Below are positions 1-5,607 of a stretch of DNA of 5,607 nt, piece by piece. The stretch covers positions 1 through 5,607 of the forward strand of contig CANIIN010000214.1 of the NCBI GenBank assembly GCA_947467405.1. The letters are read 5' to 3'. Under the pieces are notes generated by a model. The model did no database searches. It was not told where the DNA came from and saw only the letters and a list, made by a program, of their open reading frames with translations. Origin of the DNA: Betaproteobacteria bacterium (GTDB taxonomy: Bacteria; Pseudomonadota; Gammaproteobacteria; Burkholderiales; SG8-39). The translations under genes and the position numbers were made by a program. Within the stretch, counting starts at the first letter, position 1. The number at the start of each line of letters is the position of its first letter.

Positions 1-408
<408 letters not shown>

Positions 409-427
409 CCACACGATTGACCGAACC

Positions 428-1087
428 ATGAATCTGCTCGAAACCATCGAGATCGAAACCGGTCCGAACCCCACCGCCAGCGTGATCTGGCTGCATGGCC
501 TGGGCGCCGATGCCAGCGACTTCGAGCCCATCGTGCCGGAACTCGGCCGCCTGCCGCAGCCGGTGCGCTTTGTTTTCCCGAATGCGCCGGTACGCCCCAT
601 CACGATCAATGGCGGCATGGCGATGCGCGCCTGGTACGACATTTCGGAAATGACCATCAGGCGCGAGGACGAGGCCGGCGTGCGCGCCTCGCAGGCGCAG
701 ATCGAAGCGCTGATGGCACGCGAGAAGACGCGCGGCACGCCGGCATTGCGCCTGGTGCTGGCCGGCTTTTCACAGGGCGGCGCCATCGCCTTCCAGACCG
801 CGCTGCGCCATCCGGAGCGCCTGGCCGGCATCATGGCGCTGTCCACCTATGTGCCGCTGGCCGACCAACTCGCCGGCGAAGTGTCGATCATGAACCGCGA
901 CGTGCCGATCTTCATGGCGCACGGCGTGCAAGACCCGATGATCACGGTGCAGCGCGCCCGGGAATCGCGTGCGCTGCTGGAGTCGCTGCAGTACAAGGTG
1001 GAGTGGCACGACTACCCGATGGAGCACGCGGTCTGCCCCGCGGAAATCCGCGACATCGGTACGTGGCTGATCCGGGTGCTGGCCTAG
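428..1087 (+). CDS. Carboxylesterase / phospholipase-like alpha/beta hydrolase (Abhydrolase_2 family)
   Basis: This 219-residue protein has the length expected of the small bacterial carboxylesterase family that includes Pseudomonas fluorescens carboxylesterase II and resembles eukaryotic acyl-protein thioesterases. These are soluble cytosolic enzymes that hydrolyse short-chain esters; the natural substrate here is unknown. Motifs in order are LHGLGAD at 22-28 (oxyanion-hole HG), the nucleophile elbow GFSQGG with Ser115, HGVQDPMI carrying Asp169, and MEHAVC carrying His200, so the triad is complete. There is no signal peptide or membrane segment. The ATG at 428 is the natural start because the conserved N-terminal strand begins within 20 residues, although no good Shine-Dalgarno sequence precedes it; translation may be coupled to mog, whose stop is 19 bases upstream. 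A strong hairpin begins 13 bases after the stop. The fold and enzyme class are well supported; the physiological role is not. Confidence 0.94.
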   Translation: MNLLETIEIETGPNPTASVIWLHGLGADASDFEPIVPELGRLPQPVRFVFPNAPVRPITINGGMAMRAWYDISEMTIRREDEAGVRASQAQIEALMAREKTRGTPALRLVLAGFSQGGAIAFQTALRHPERLAGIMALSTYVPLADQLAGEVSIMNRDVPIFMAHGVQDPMITVQRARESRALLESLQYKVEWHDYPMEHAVCPAEIRDIGTWLIRVLA

Positions 1088-1100
1088 GGCTATTAATGAA

Positions 1101-1120
1101 CAAGGGGGCAAGCCCCCTTG
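1101..1120 (+). terminator. Strong hairpin after the esterase gene, possible bidirectional terminator
   Basis: CAAGGGGGC (1101-1109) pairs perfectly with GCCCCCTTG (1112-1120), giving an 8-9 bp GC-rich stem with a very small loop. It starts 13 bases after the esterase stop and lies between convergent genes, where a terminator is expected. Neither side has a proper T tract (TCTAT follows on +; TTCATTAA on -), so it is not a textbook intrinsic terminator. It is also part of the repeated element, so its position may reflect element insertion rather than a dedicated terminator. Confidence 0.45.
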
Positions 1121-1190
1121 TCTATCCCCCACTTCAGAGGGAAGCGCCGACGGCGTTGTGCATTTTCGCAACTTGATCAGCGCTTCCCTA
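1101..1190 (+). repeat. Dispersed intergenic repeat, copy A (pairs with 2826-2915)
   Basis: About 90 bp between the convergent esterase and PilZ-like genes recurs at 2826-2915 in the same orientation. Shared blocks, in order, are a 20-base hairpin segment (16 of 20 positions identical), ATCCCCCACTTCAG (1124-1137, identical), a divergent middle of about 33 bases, ACTTGATCAGC (1171-1181, identical), and TCCCTA at the end. This copy also has a perfect 10-bp inverted repeat, AGGGAAGCGC (1138-1147) against GCGCTTCCCT (1180-1189), which copy B lacks. There is no ORF inside. Whether it is a REP-like or MITE-like element, an RNA, or a binding site cannot be told from two copies. The outer limits are approximate. 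Confidence 0.75.
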
Positions 1191-1204
1191 GAACCTGATC
1201 TTCG

Positions 1205-1219
1205 CCCGGCATAGCCGGG
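1205..1219 (-). terminator. Weak hairpin downstream of the PilZ-like gene
   Basis: CCCGGC (1205-1210) and GCCGGG (1214-1219) form a 6-bp GC stem around ATA, 47 bases beyond the stop of the minus-strand PilZ-like gene. No T run follows on the minus strand. It could help end or stabilise that transcript, but short GC stems are common by chance in GC-rich DNA. Confidence 0.25.
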
Positions 1220-1244
1220 GTGCTCAGTTGCCAGAATTCAGGTT

Positions 1245-1272
1245 GATGAAATCCAGTCGATGAAATTCAGTC
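1245..1272 (+). repeat. 14-bp tandem duplication overlapping the PilZ-like gene's stop codon
   Basis: GATGAAATCCAGTC (1245-1258) is followed directly by GATGAAATTCAGTC (1259-1272), with one mismatch. The right-hand unit contains the stop codon of the minus-strand gene (TGA, 1269-1267). The left-hand unit carries an untranslated near-copy of the last coding bases, with TGG where the stop TGA lies. A slippage duplication at the 3' end is the simplest reading. Confidence 0.65.
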
Positions 1273-2784
1273 GCTGGTATCGCGAATCATCTGCCGCGCG
1301 GAGATCAGCTCGAAATCGCCGCCGCGCTCCTGCACCGCCGAGGGCAGCAGCAGTACCGTCATGGCGCCATGGTTGAACTCGAAGGTCTGCCCGGCCACAT
1401 GGACGTCGGGACGCACCAGCAGCTGCGCTTCGATGGCGGTCACGGACGGGTTGAGCAGAATGGCCTGATGCTCATCGCCATTCTGCGCACGCAGCGTCAC
1501 CAGGGCGGCCGTTCGTCCCAGACTCTGTATGCCCACCGAGCCCTGCTGCCTGGCGTCGCGATTCAGGCGCCGGATGATGCCGATCACCCAGTTGTCGCCG
1601 CCCTCGGGCTGCAGTCCGGTCAGGCAGCCGATGCCCAGCCACTCGCCCTTGATGTGCGGAATGGATGCGCCGAAACCACCTGCGCTGACGTCCTCGACGA
1701 TCCAGTTCTCGATGAGGTTGCTATCGAAATCCAGCGTAGTCGACGGATCCAGCACCGACATGATGCCGTCAAAGCCCGGCGCAACCAGCAGGCGCGACTT
1801 CACGCGGTGGCGCTGATGGCGGCGCTCCGGTGGCGTGGGGGACCAGTACAGCGCCAGATGGCGCAGGACTTCCAGCACCGCCTCCGGCTCATAGGTGCCG
1901 CCCAGACTCACGCCGGCCGGCATGGCATGGCTCGATTCGATGCTGCGTACCATCTGCACCAGTTCCTGCGTCGCCTTGCCGGCAGCAAAGAAGCGCAGCG
2001 TCGGCGCGTGCTGTGGCGGCCGCGCCAGTCGCAGCGGCGGCCGGTCGGTGGTCAGGTCGATCCAGTAGGCGATATCCGGCTGCTGGTCCATCGCCAGCTT
2101 GAAGGACGTGGAGAAGTGCGCGATCAGCCTCTCCGCCAGTTCCATCTCCACCGGCAGCAGGCTGTCCGGCGAGGATGCCGCCAGCATCACCGCGCGCAGG
2201 AATTCCTGTTCCGGCGTCGACTCTCCAGGCAGCCCGGCCTGCACCACGGCCTTGGCGCCGGCGATCTTCTGCCCCTCGGCAAAGGCATAGACCCGCGCCA
2301 CGTGACCCCACAAGCTGCCGTCGAACGGACCGTAGCGGATGTACTGCCACTTGATCTGCGCAGCCAGGGAGCGCAGTGCCCGCACCGTGAGCAGCGGCAA
2401 GCCGGATTTCAGCGCGTCGGCGCCCTTCGCTCCCGAGACGAATGTCTCCACGCACGACTCGAACGCCAGCGCCGACTGCTTCCAGTATCCATGAATGGCG
2501 TTCCACAGCCGCTGCTCCTGGAAGCGCGACAGCCGCGCCGAAGAGAGGTAGTCGCGCTGCAGCTTGCGCACGTGCACCTGCGCGGCATCGTCGACCAGCA
2601 GCACGAGTTGCAGGCGGTAATCGGGCTTGAAACCCTCGACCGTTCGCACCGACTCCAGCCAGTGCGCGAGTTCCTCGAGCGCCTTGAACGCGTCCTGCGC
2701 CGGAACCTCTTCCAGTATCCGCCGGGCCTCCTTCAGGTCGGCCATCGGATGATCCGGCTTGCCCCCGCCGAATATATTGAGCAT
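1267..2784 (-). CDS. Unrecognised 505-residue protein with a PilZ-like C-terminal domain
   Basis: I do not recognise the full protein. ATG at 2784 is chosen because GGGAGGG lies 5 bases before it. The frame extends upstream to a GTG at 2835, but that codon sits inside the intergenic repeat hairpin. Residues 1 to about 320 look mostly alpha-helical and soluble, beginning with a charged stretch near ADLKEARRILEEV; no signal peptide or membrane segment is seen. In the C-terminal third, RVKSR (327-331) and DVSAGGFGA (365-373) match the PilZ pattern RxxxR ... DxSxxG, followed by WVIGIIRRLNRD (about 399-410) and QGSVGIQSLG (414-423), which fit PilZ strands. If the domain is real, the protein probably binds c-di-GMP and could couple it to the N-terminal helical region; that coupling is inference. 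The gene is transcribed in the same direction as the moxR cluster but 274 bases away, and it is flanked by direct repeats. Confidence is high that it is a gene and moderate for PilZ. Confidence 0.85.
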   Translation of the reverse strand: MLNIFGGGKPDHPMADLKEARRILEEVPAQDAFKALEELAHWLESVRTVEGFKPDYRLQLVLLVDDAAQVHVRKLQRDYLSSARLSRFQEQRLWNAIHGYWKQSALAFESCVETFVSGAKGADALKSGLPLLTVRALRSLAAQIKWQYIRYGPFDGSLWGHVARVYAFAEGQKIAGAKAVVQAGLPGESTPEQEFLRAVMLAASSPDSLLPVEMELAERLIAHFSTSFKLAMDQQPDIAYWIDLTTDRPPLRLARPPQHAPTLRFFAAGKATQELVQMVRSIESSHAMPAGVSLGGTYEPEAVLEVLRHLALYWSPTPPERRHQRHRVKSRLLVAPGFDGIMSVLDPSTTLDFDSNLIENWIVEDVSAGGFGASIPHIKGEWLGIGCLTGLQPEGGDNWVIGIIRRLNRDARQQGSVGIQSLGRTAALVTLRAQNGDEHQAILLNPSVTAIEAQLLVRPDVHVAGQTFEFNHGAMTVLLLPSAVQERGGDFELISARQMIRDTSD

Positions 2785-2789
2785 CAAGT

Positions 2790-2796
2790 CCCTCCC
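2790..2796 (-). promoter_or_regulatory. Ribosome binding site that fixes the PilZ-like gene's start
   Basis: On the minus strand GGGAGGG precedes ATG (2784-2782) with GACTT between, an ideal Shine-Dalgarno layout. It supports the 505-residue product over the 522-residue extension that would begin with GTG at 2835. Confidence 0.75.
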
Positions 2797-2825
2797 GGGT
2801 GCTTCGGTCTTGTTGAGACACCAAT

Positions 2826-2915
2826 CAAGGGGCACGGCCCCCTTGAAAATCCCCCACTTCAGCGGGCAGCATGAAGAGTCCTGTCGCGATTTCCGGACTT
2901 GATCAGCACATCCCT
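2826..2915 (+). repeat. Dispersed intergenic repeat, copy B (pairs with 1101-1190)
   Basis: The order of blocks is the same as in copy A and in the same orientation: a hairpin (CAAGGGG 2826-2832 with CCCCTTG 2839-2845, extendable by one T-A pair), then ATCCCCCACTTCAG (2849-2862), a divergent middle, ACTTGATCAGC (2897-2907) and TCCCTA (2911-2916). The spacing between the two conserved blocks is 41 bases here and 40 in copy A. The long inverted repeat of copy A is not kept. On the minus strand the hairpin lies about 40 bases before the PilZ-like start codon, so it may fall in that gene's 5' untranslated leader if transcription starts upstream. Confidence 0.75.
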
Positions 2916-3058
2916 ATCAACGGGAAATGGTACAGATTCGAACTCGATCCCGCTTTGAAATCCGCACCAGGCGCACCGTCCCCGAGGCTTGCGCAGGCAA
3001 GCGCCATGCCGATGGCATAACTCGCGCGTGGCACGGCAGGAATCGGGATGAGGCGGGA

Positions 3059-4162
3059 CTAGAGGATGCGGTTGAACCAGAGCATCGACAGCAGGCCGGC
3101 CAGCATGACCAGCAACGCGCCGATGGCGACAAACACGCCGCTCAGCTCGGTGGCGCGCCCCTTGCCGAGTGCCAGCCGCGCGCTCAACTGCTTGTAGATC
3201 TTCTTCAGCTCCGCGGCATTGCCGGCCTTGAAGTATTCGCCATGCGTGGTGTCGGCCACTTTCTTGAGCGACGCCTCGTCCAGCCGCACGCGCATCGACC
3301 AGCCGTCCGCGGTCAGCGTGGTGCCGGTGGTGGTGCCGATGCCCACCGTGTACACACGCACGCCGCGTTCGGCGGCAAGCTTGGCGGCATCGAGCAATTC
3401 CGGTCCGGTATTGCTCTCGCCATCAGAGAGCAACACGATGGCCGTGGTGCTGTTCGAGCCGGCCGGCACCGGCTTGAAATTGGCGATTTCGGCCAGCCGC
3501 GCCGGGTCGCGCGTCCAGCGATCGGCGCTCGTGCCGGAGATGAACTTTTCCACATCGAGACCGCCCTCGGGCAGCAGCGTGGCCAGCGCAATCGCCAGTC
3601 CGCTGCCCAGGGCGGTGCCCTGCCGGGTCTGGAAGCGGTCGATGGCCTTCACCACATCCTCGCGCTTTTCGGTCGGCGATTGCACCACCGAGGCGGTGGC
3701 GGCAATTTCCACGACGCCGATGCGCACCTGCGTCGGCTGGTCGGCGACAAAAATCCTGGCCGCCTCCTGCGCGGCGACCAGGCGGTTCGGTTTCACGTCG
3801 GTCGCCTTCATGCTGCCGGACACATCCATGGCCAGCATCACCGCATCCATGCGCGTGGGCAGCATGATGATGGCCTGCGGACGCGAGATGGCGAAGATCA
3901 TGCAGGCGATGCCCAGCAGCAACAGCATGGCCGGCGCGTGCGCGCGACTGCGTTTCAGCATGTGCCGCCAATTCTTCTGCGCAGCAACACCGGCAACCGC
4001 CGCTGCGCTGCCGGTCTCGAACAGTCCGAGACTGGCGTAACGCAAGGCGTCGCGCTTCTGCCGCGCCAGCATTCGCCAGTACAGCACTACCAGCACTGGC
4101 ACGATCAGCATCAGCCACAACATGAGCGGCCACAGCAGGACGGGCTCGCGGATATCTAGCAT
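3059..4162 (-). CDS. BatA-like membrane protein with von Willebrand factor A domain
   Basis: This 367-residue protein has hydrophobic segments at about 8-28, 78-96 and 341-362, placing the VWA domain between the second and third, as in BatA-type proteins. The metal-ion-dependent adhesion site is intact: DVSGS at 113-117, Thr183 in GTALGSGL, and Asp247 in LLSDGESN. A stretch of about 50 residues (198-240) between the second and third motifs is longer than in minimal BatA; from memory, longer versions occur in betaproteobacterial relatives. ATG at 4162 is preferred over an upstream extension because GGAAG lies 7 bases before it and the hydrophobic N-terminus begins at once. It lies 46 bases after the DUF58 gene, most likely in one operon with it and moxR. 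The domain probably binds a protein partner through a divalent cation, and MoxR may remodel that complex; this is inferred from the family. Confidence 0.93.
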   Translation of the reverse strand: MLDIREPVLLWPLMLWLMLIVPVLVVLYWRMLARQKRDALRYASLGLFETGSAAAVAGVAAQKNWRHMLKRSRAHAPAMLLLLGIACMIFAISRPQAIIMLPTRMDAVMLAMDVSGSMKATDVKPNRLVAAQEAARIFVADQPTQVRIGVVEIAATASVVQSPTEKREDVVKAIDRFQTRQGTALGSGLAIALATLLPEGGLDVEKFISGTSADRWTRDPARLAEIANFKPVPAGSNSTTAIVLLSDGESNTGPELLDAAKLAAERGVRVYTVGIGTTTGTTLTADGWSMRVRLDEASLKKVADTTHGEYFKAGNAAELKKIYKQLSARLALGKGRATELSGVFVAIGALLVMLAGLLSMLWFNRIL

Positions 4163-4169
4163 CGCTCGG

Positions 4170-4174
4170 CTTCC
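4170..4174 (-). promoter_or_regulatory. Ribosome binding site of the VWA gene
   Basis: GGAAG on the minus strand is separated by 7 bases from ATG 4162-4160. It supports that start over the long in-frame extension reaching 4345, which would overlap the DUF58 gene and encode an Ala/Arg/Pro-rich sequence of shadow type. Confidence 0.6.
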
Positions 4175-4208
4175 GGCCAGGTTGTTTGTTGCATCAAGAG
4201 GATCATGT

Positions 4209-5486
4209 TCACCTCGCCATGGGTGCGCGCAAGCTGCCGCCGCCGGCCGCCAACTGGCTGCGGCGCTTGCGCAGCTCGGTAAAGCGCAGCAGCGATTCGG
4301 CGATATTGTCGTCGGTCGCCAGTTCGATGCAGTCCACGCCGGCATTGACCAGTGCCGCGCGCAAGGTCTCCTCGCGCTCGGTGGCGGCCTTGGCGAAGCG
4401 CTGGCGGAAATCGCGATCGCGCGTATCGAGGAAGATCTGCTCGCCGGTCTCGGCGTCCTGCATGAGGATCAACCCGAGATCGGGAATCTCCATTTCCATC
4501 GGATCGTAGAGTCGCACCGCGACCACTTCGTGACGGCGCGCCAGCAGCGACAGCGCCTTGCCCCAACCGGGTTTGCTGATGAAGTCGGAGATCACGAAGA
4601 TCACCGAACGGCGCTTGATCACCTGTTGCGCCTCGACCAGCAGTTCGCCGAGATCGGTTTCCCTGCCGCTGGCGGCGCGCTTGTCGTCCTTGTCGCGCTT
4701 GTCGTCCTTGTCGCGCTTGCCGTTCTTGTCCCCCTTGGCTTGGTCCGCGCCGATACGGGCGCCATGCGCAGGATCGATCCGATCATGCGGCGCGCCCAGC
4801 GCACTGGGATTCAGCATGCGATCGAGCAGATGCAGCACCTGGCGGCGGCCGCCGCGCGCCGGAATCACCTGGTTCTTTTCGTTGCCCGGCGTGCCATGGT
4901 GAATCACCGCGCCGATGCGGTTGCCGTGGCGAATCAGCAAGCGCGACAGCACGCCGACCAGTTCCGCGGACACCTCGCGCTTCCTGACCTGCTGCGAGCC
5001 GAAATCGACCGAACCGGACAGATCCAGCACGAACCAAGCCGTGACCTCGCGGTCCTCCTGGAACTCGCGCACATGCGGCGTCTGCAGGCGTGCCGTGACG
5101 TTCCAGTCGATGTAGCGCACGTCGTCATGCGCCTGGTATTCGCGCAGATCGGCAAGGTCCAATCCGAACCCGCGCAGCAAGGTGCGGTAATCGCCCTGCA
5201 GCAAGCCATCGAGGCGGCGGATCACGGTCCACTCCAGGCGGCGCAACAACGTCTCGGGGTCGATCCGGCGCAGCGCAGCGCCTTCGACGTGATGGATGTT
5301 CTTGCCGGACTTCGGCGCGGATGAGGCCGCGCCGCCTTCAGCGGGCGCCGCCTGCCCCCTGCGGCGGAACCGCGGCAGACTTAGGTTCATGCCCAGCACC
5401 GCGCGCGCGCGCGCCAGCGCCCCTGCCCGGGCAGGGGCATCCGGCGGCGAAGCCGACGGCCTAAGCCTGGGCAGCCACTTCAACAT
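4209..5486 (-). CDS. DUF58 family protein (MoxR partner), with charged repeat insert
   Basis: The 425-residue product is cytosolic, with no membrane segment seen. The DUF58 core starts near residue 80 (LLRRLEWTVIRRLDG) and includes the hallmark REYQAHDDVRYIDWN at 115-129 and TARLQTPHVREFQEDRE at 131-147. A VWA-like half follows, with DLSGS at 155-159 and FVISDF at 297-302. DUF58 proteins are regularly encoded beside MoxR ATPases and VWA proteins and are thought to act in the same complex; no biochemical reaction is known. Residues about 233-272 form an unusual low-complexity insert containing DKNGKR then two DKDDKR units. The start is uncertain: ATG 5486 overlaps moxR by 26 bases without a good Shine-Dalgarno, while ATG 5390 (residue 33, MNLSLPRF) would leave a 70-base gap holding a perfect palindrome. 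The first 70 or so residues are Arg/Ala/Pro-rich and lie outside the conserved domain, so they do not settle this. Confidence 0.92.
   Translation of the reverse strand: MLKWLPRLRPSASPPDAPARAGALARARAVLGMNLSLPRFRRRGQAAPAEGGAASSAPKSGKNIHHVEGAALRRIDPETLLRRLEWTVIRRLDGLLQGDYRTLLRGFGLDLADLREYQAHDDVRYIDWNVTARLQTPHVREFQEDREVTAWFVLDLSGSVDFGSQQVRKREVSAELVGVLSRLLIRHGNRIGAVIHHGTPGNEKNQVIPARGGRRQVLHLLDRMLNPSALGAPHDRIDPAHGARIGADQAKGDKNGKRDKDDKRDKDDKRAASGRETDLGELLVEAQQVIKRRSVIFVISDFISKPGWGKALSLLARRHEVVAVRLYDPMEMEIPDLGLILMQDAETGEQIFLDTRDRDFRQRFAKAATEREETLRAALVNAGVDCIELATDDNIAESLLRFTELRKRRSQLAAGGGSLRAPMAR
4676..4729 (-). repeat. Three 18-bp tandem units inside the DUF58 gene
   Basis: CGCGCTTGTCGTCCTTGT occurs at 4676-4693 and 4694-4711, then with two mismatches at 4712-4729. 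Being 18 bp, each unit keeps the frame and encodes six residues: DKNGKR, DKDDKR, DKDDKR in protein order. Array length could vary between strains without breaking the gene. Confidence 0.9.
5400..5412. repeat. Alternating CG run next to the alternative DUF58 start
   Basis: Thirteen bases alternate strictly between C and G (5400-5412), 9 bases upstream of the ATG at 5390. Such tracts can slip during replication and can adopt Z-DNA. If the upstream ATG 5486 is the true start, a 2-base slip here would frameshift the DUF58 gene; if ATG 5390 is used, it would not. Confidence 0.6.
5417..5436. repeat. Perfect 20-bp palindrome at the moxR/DUF58 junction
   Basis: GCCCCTGCCCGGGCAGGGGC is identical to its reverse complement. 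It begins 25 bases after the moxR stop (minus-strand order) and ends 26 bases before the ATG at 5390. In mRNA it could fold into a GC stem of about 8 bp with a small loop. It could be an intercistronic hairpin or a dimeric protein-binding site if translation begins at 5390, or merely coding sequence (Ala-Pro-Ala-Arg-Ala-Gly-Ala) if it begins at 5486. Confidence 0.7.
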
Positions 5487-5607
5487 GGGCGTCGAGCGGC
5501 TTTTCCGGAGCGGGAACGGCTTGCAGGATGCGCATCACGATCTGGTCGGCGGTCTGCGCATCGGACAGCGCGGCATAGGACAGCACCAGGCGGTGACGCA
5601 GGACATC
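5461..5607 (-). CDS. MoxR-type AAA+ ATPase, C-terminal end (5' part outside window)
   Basis: On the minus strand the frame is open from the window edge and gives 48 residues, starting DVLRHRLVLSYAALSD and ending VEVAAQA before TAG (5463-5461). The opening DVLRHR-LSYxAL is the typical C-terminal lid end of MoxR ATPases, which are about 300-350 residues long; the Walker motifs would lie beyond the window. MoxR proteins are chaperone-like ATPases that act on VWA-domain partners, and the DUF58 and VWA genes immediately downstream match that gene order. The coding end overlaps the first possible DUF58 start by 26 bases in another frame. The identification depends on a short tail plus context, but both point the same way. 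Confidence 0.86.
   Translation of the reverse strand, partial: DVLRHRLVLSYAALSDAQTADQIVMRILQAVPAPEKPLDAHVEVAAQA

Larger units (their letters stand above)
2785..3058. other. Intergenic gap between the VWA gene and the PilZ-like gene
   Basis: This 274-base gap has no convincing gene. Its left half holds the PilZ-like gene's ribosome binding site and repeat copy B. The right half (2916-3058) has only small stems: GCTTGC/GCAAGC at 2987-3002 and ATGCC/GGCAT at 3006-3018. Neither is followed by a T tract. I found no convincing sigma-70 promoter for the PilZ-like gene, although one is expected here because the gap is long for an operon. Confidence 0.5.

Noticed and set aside
770..1171. Minus-strand frame of 133 codons overlapping the esterase and repeat copy A
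   Set aside because: It overlaps the catalytic part of a clear esterase gene and has no recognisable domain.
1369..2874. Open frame of 501 codons on the + strand opposite the PilZ-like gene
   Set aside because: It is rich in Arg, Gln and His with no domain motif, ends in the repeat, and covers a minus-strand gene with a strong ribosome binding site. It is a GC-driven antisense shadow.
1101..2915. The PilZ-like gene plus flanking repeats as a transposon or composite element
   Set aside because: The repeats are direct and contain no transposase; no target-site duplication or integrase is visible. The gene's base composition looks like that of its neighbours. Only the repeat itself is reported.
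2846..2960. Possible sigma-70 promoter for the PilZ-like gene (TTGATA on the minus strand near 2917)
   Set aside because: No acceptable -10 box sits at the right distance, so it is not reported as a promoter.
2917..3132. Small minus-strand frame in the gap upstream of the PilZ-like gene
   Set aside because: Ser/Cys/Arg-rich, overlaps the end of the VWA gene in another frame, and has no ribosome binding site or family resemblance.
2927..4159. Open frame of 410 codons on the + strand opposite the VWA gene
   Set aside because: His/Gly/Arg-rich composition typical of antisense shadows; the opposite strand encodes an intact VWA protein with all metal-site motifs.
4163..4345. 61-residue N-terminal extension of the VWA protein
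   Set aside because: It would overlap the DUF58 gene by more than 130 bases and has low-quality sequence; a good ribosome binding site precedes the ATG at 4162, where the hydrophobic N-terminus begins.
4122..5324. Open frame of 400 codons on the + strand opposite the DUF58 gene
   Set aside because: It includes a hydrophobic LVVLVALVVLVALAVLV stretch that looks like a membrane helix, but this is only the antisense reading of the Lys/Asp repeat. DUF58 motifs on the minus strand are decisive.

Overview
This GC-rich window with short intergenic gaps looks like a chromosomal stretch from a betaproteobacterium, perhaps Rhodocyclales-like. That placement rests on the style of the MogA, VWA and DUF58 proteins as I remember those families; no search was run. 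Five protein genes and one gene tail can be supported. Two genes are cut by the window edges: mog on the left and a moxR-type ATPase on the right.

Layout. Positions 1-1087 (+ strand) hold the C-terminal part of mog (molybdopterin adenylyltransferase) and, 19 bases later, a small alpha/beta-hydrolase carboxylesterase with an intact Ser-Asp-His triad. Positions 1088-1266 are the gap between convergent genes. It holds a strong hairpin, one copy of a dispersed repeat of about 90 bp, a weaker hairpin, and a 14-bp tandem duplication that runs into the next gene's stop codon. Positions 1267-2784 (- strand) encode a 505-residue protein of unknown overall function whose C-terminal third resembles a PilZ (c-di-GMP-binding) domain. 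Positions 2785-3058 are intergenic and hold a second copy of the repeat in the same orientation, so the PilZ-like gene sits between two direct repeats. Positions 3059-5607 (- strand) are a MoxR/DUF58/VWA cluster, transcribed moxR -> DUF58 -> VWA (BatA-like).

How the genes work together. The MoxR AAA+ ATPase, DUF58 protein and membrane-anchored VWA protein form a recurring gene set, thought to act as a chaperone-like or metal-dependent maturation module at the cytoplasmic membrane. This version has only three genes: no DUF4381, BatB, BatC or BatD gene follows within the window. The mog-esterase pair appears to be a separate transcription unit. I see no tRNA, rRNA, CRISPR array, IS transposase or phage gene. 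The most interesting non-standard signals are the paired intergenic repeat around the PilZ-like gene, an in-frame Lys/Asp repeat insert in the DUF58 protein, and a perfect 20-bp palindrome at the moxR/DUF58 junction that makes the DUF58 start uncertain.
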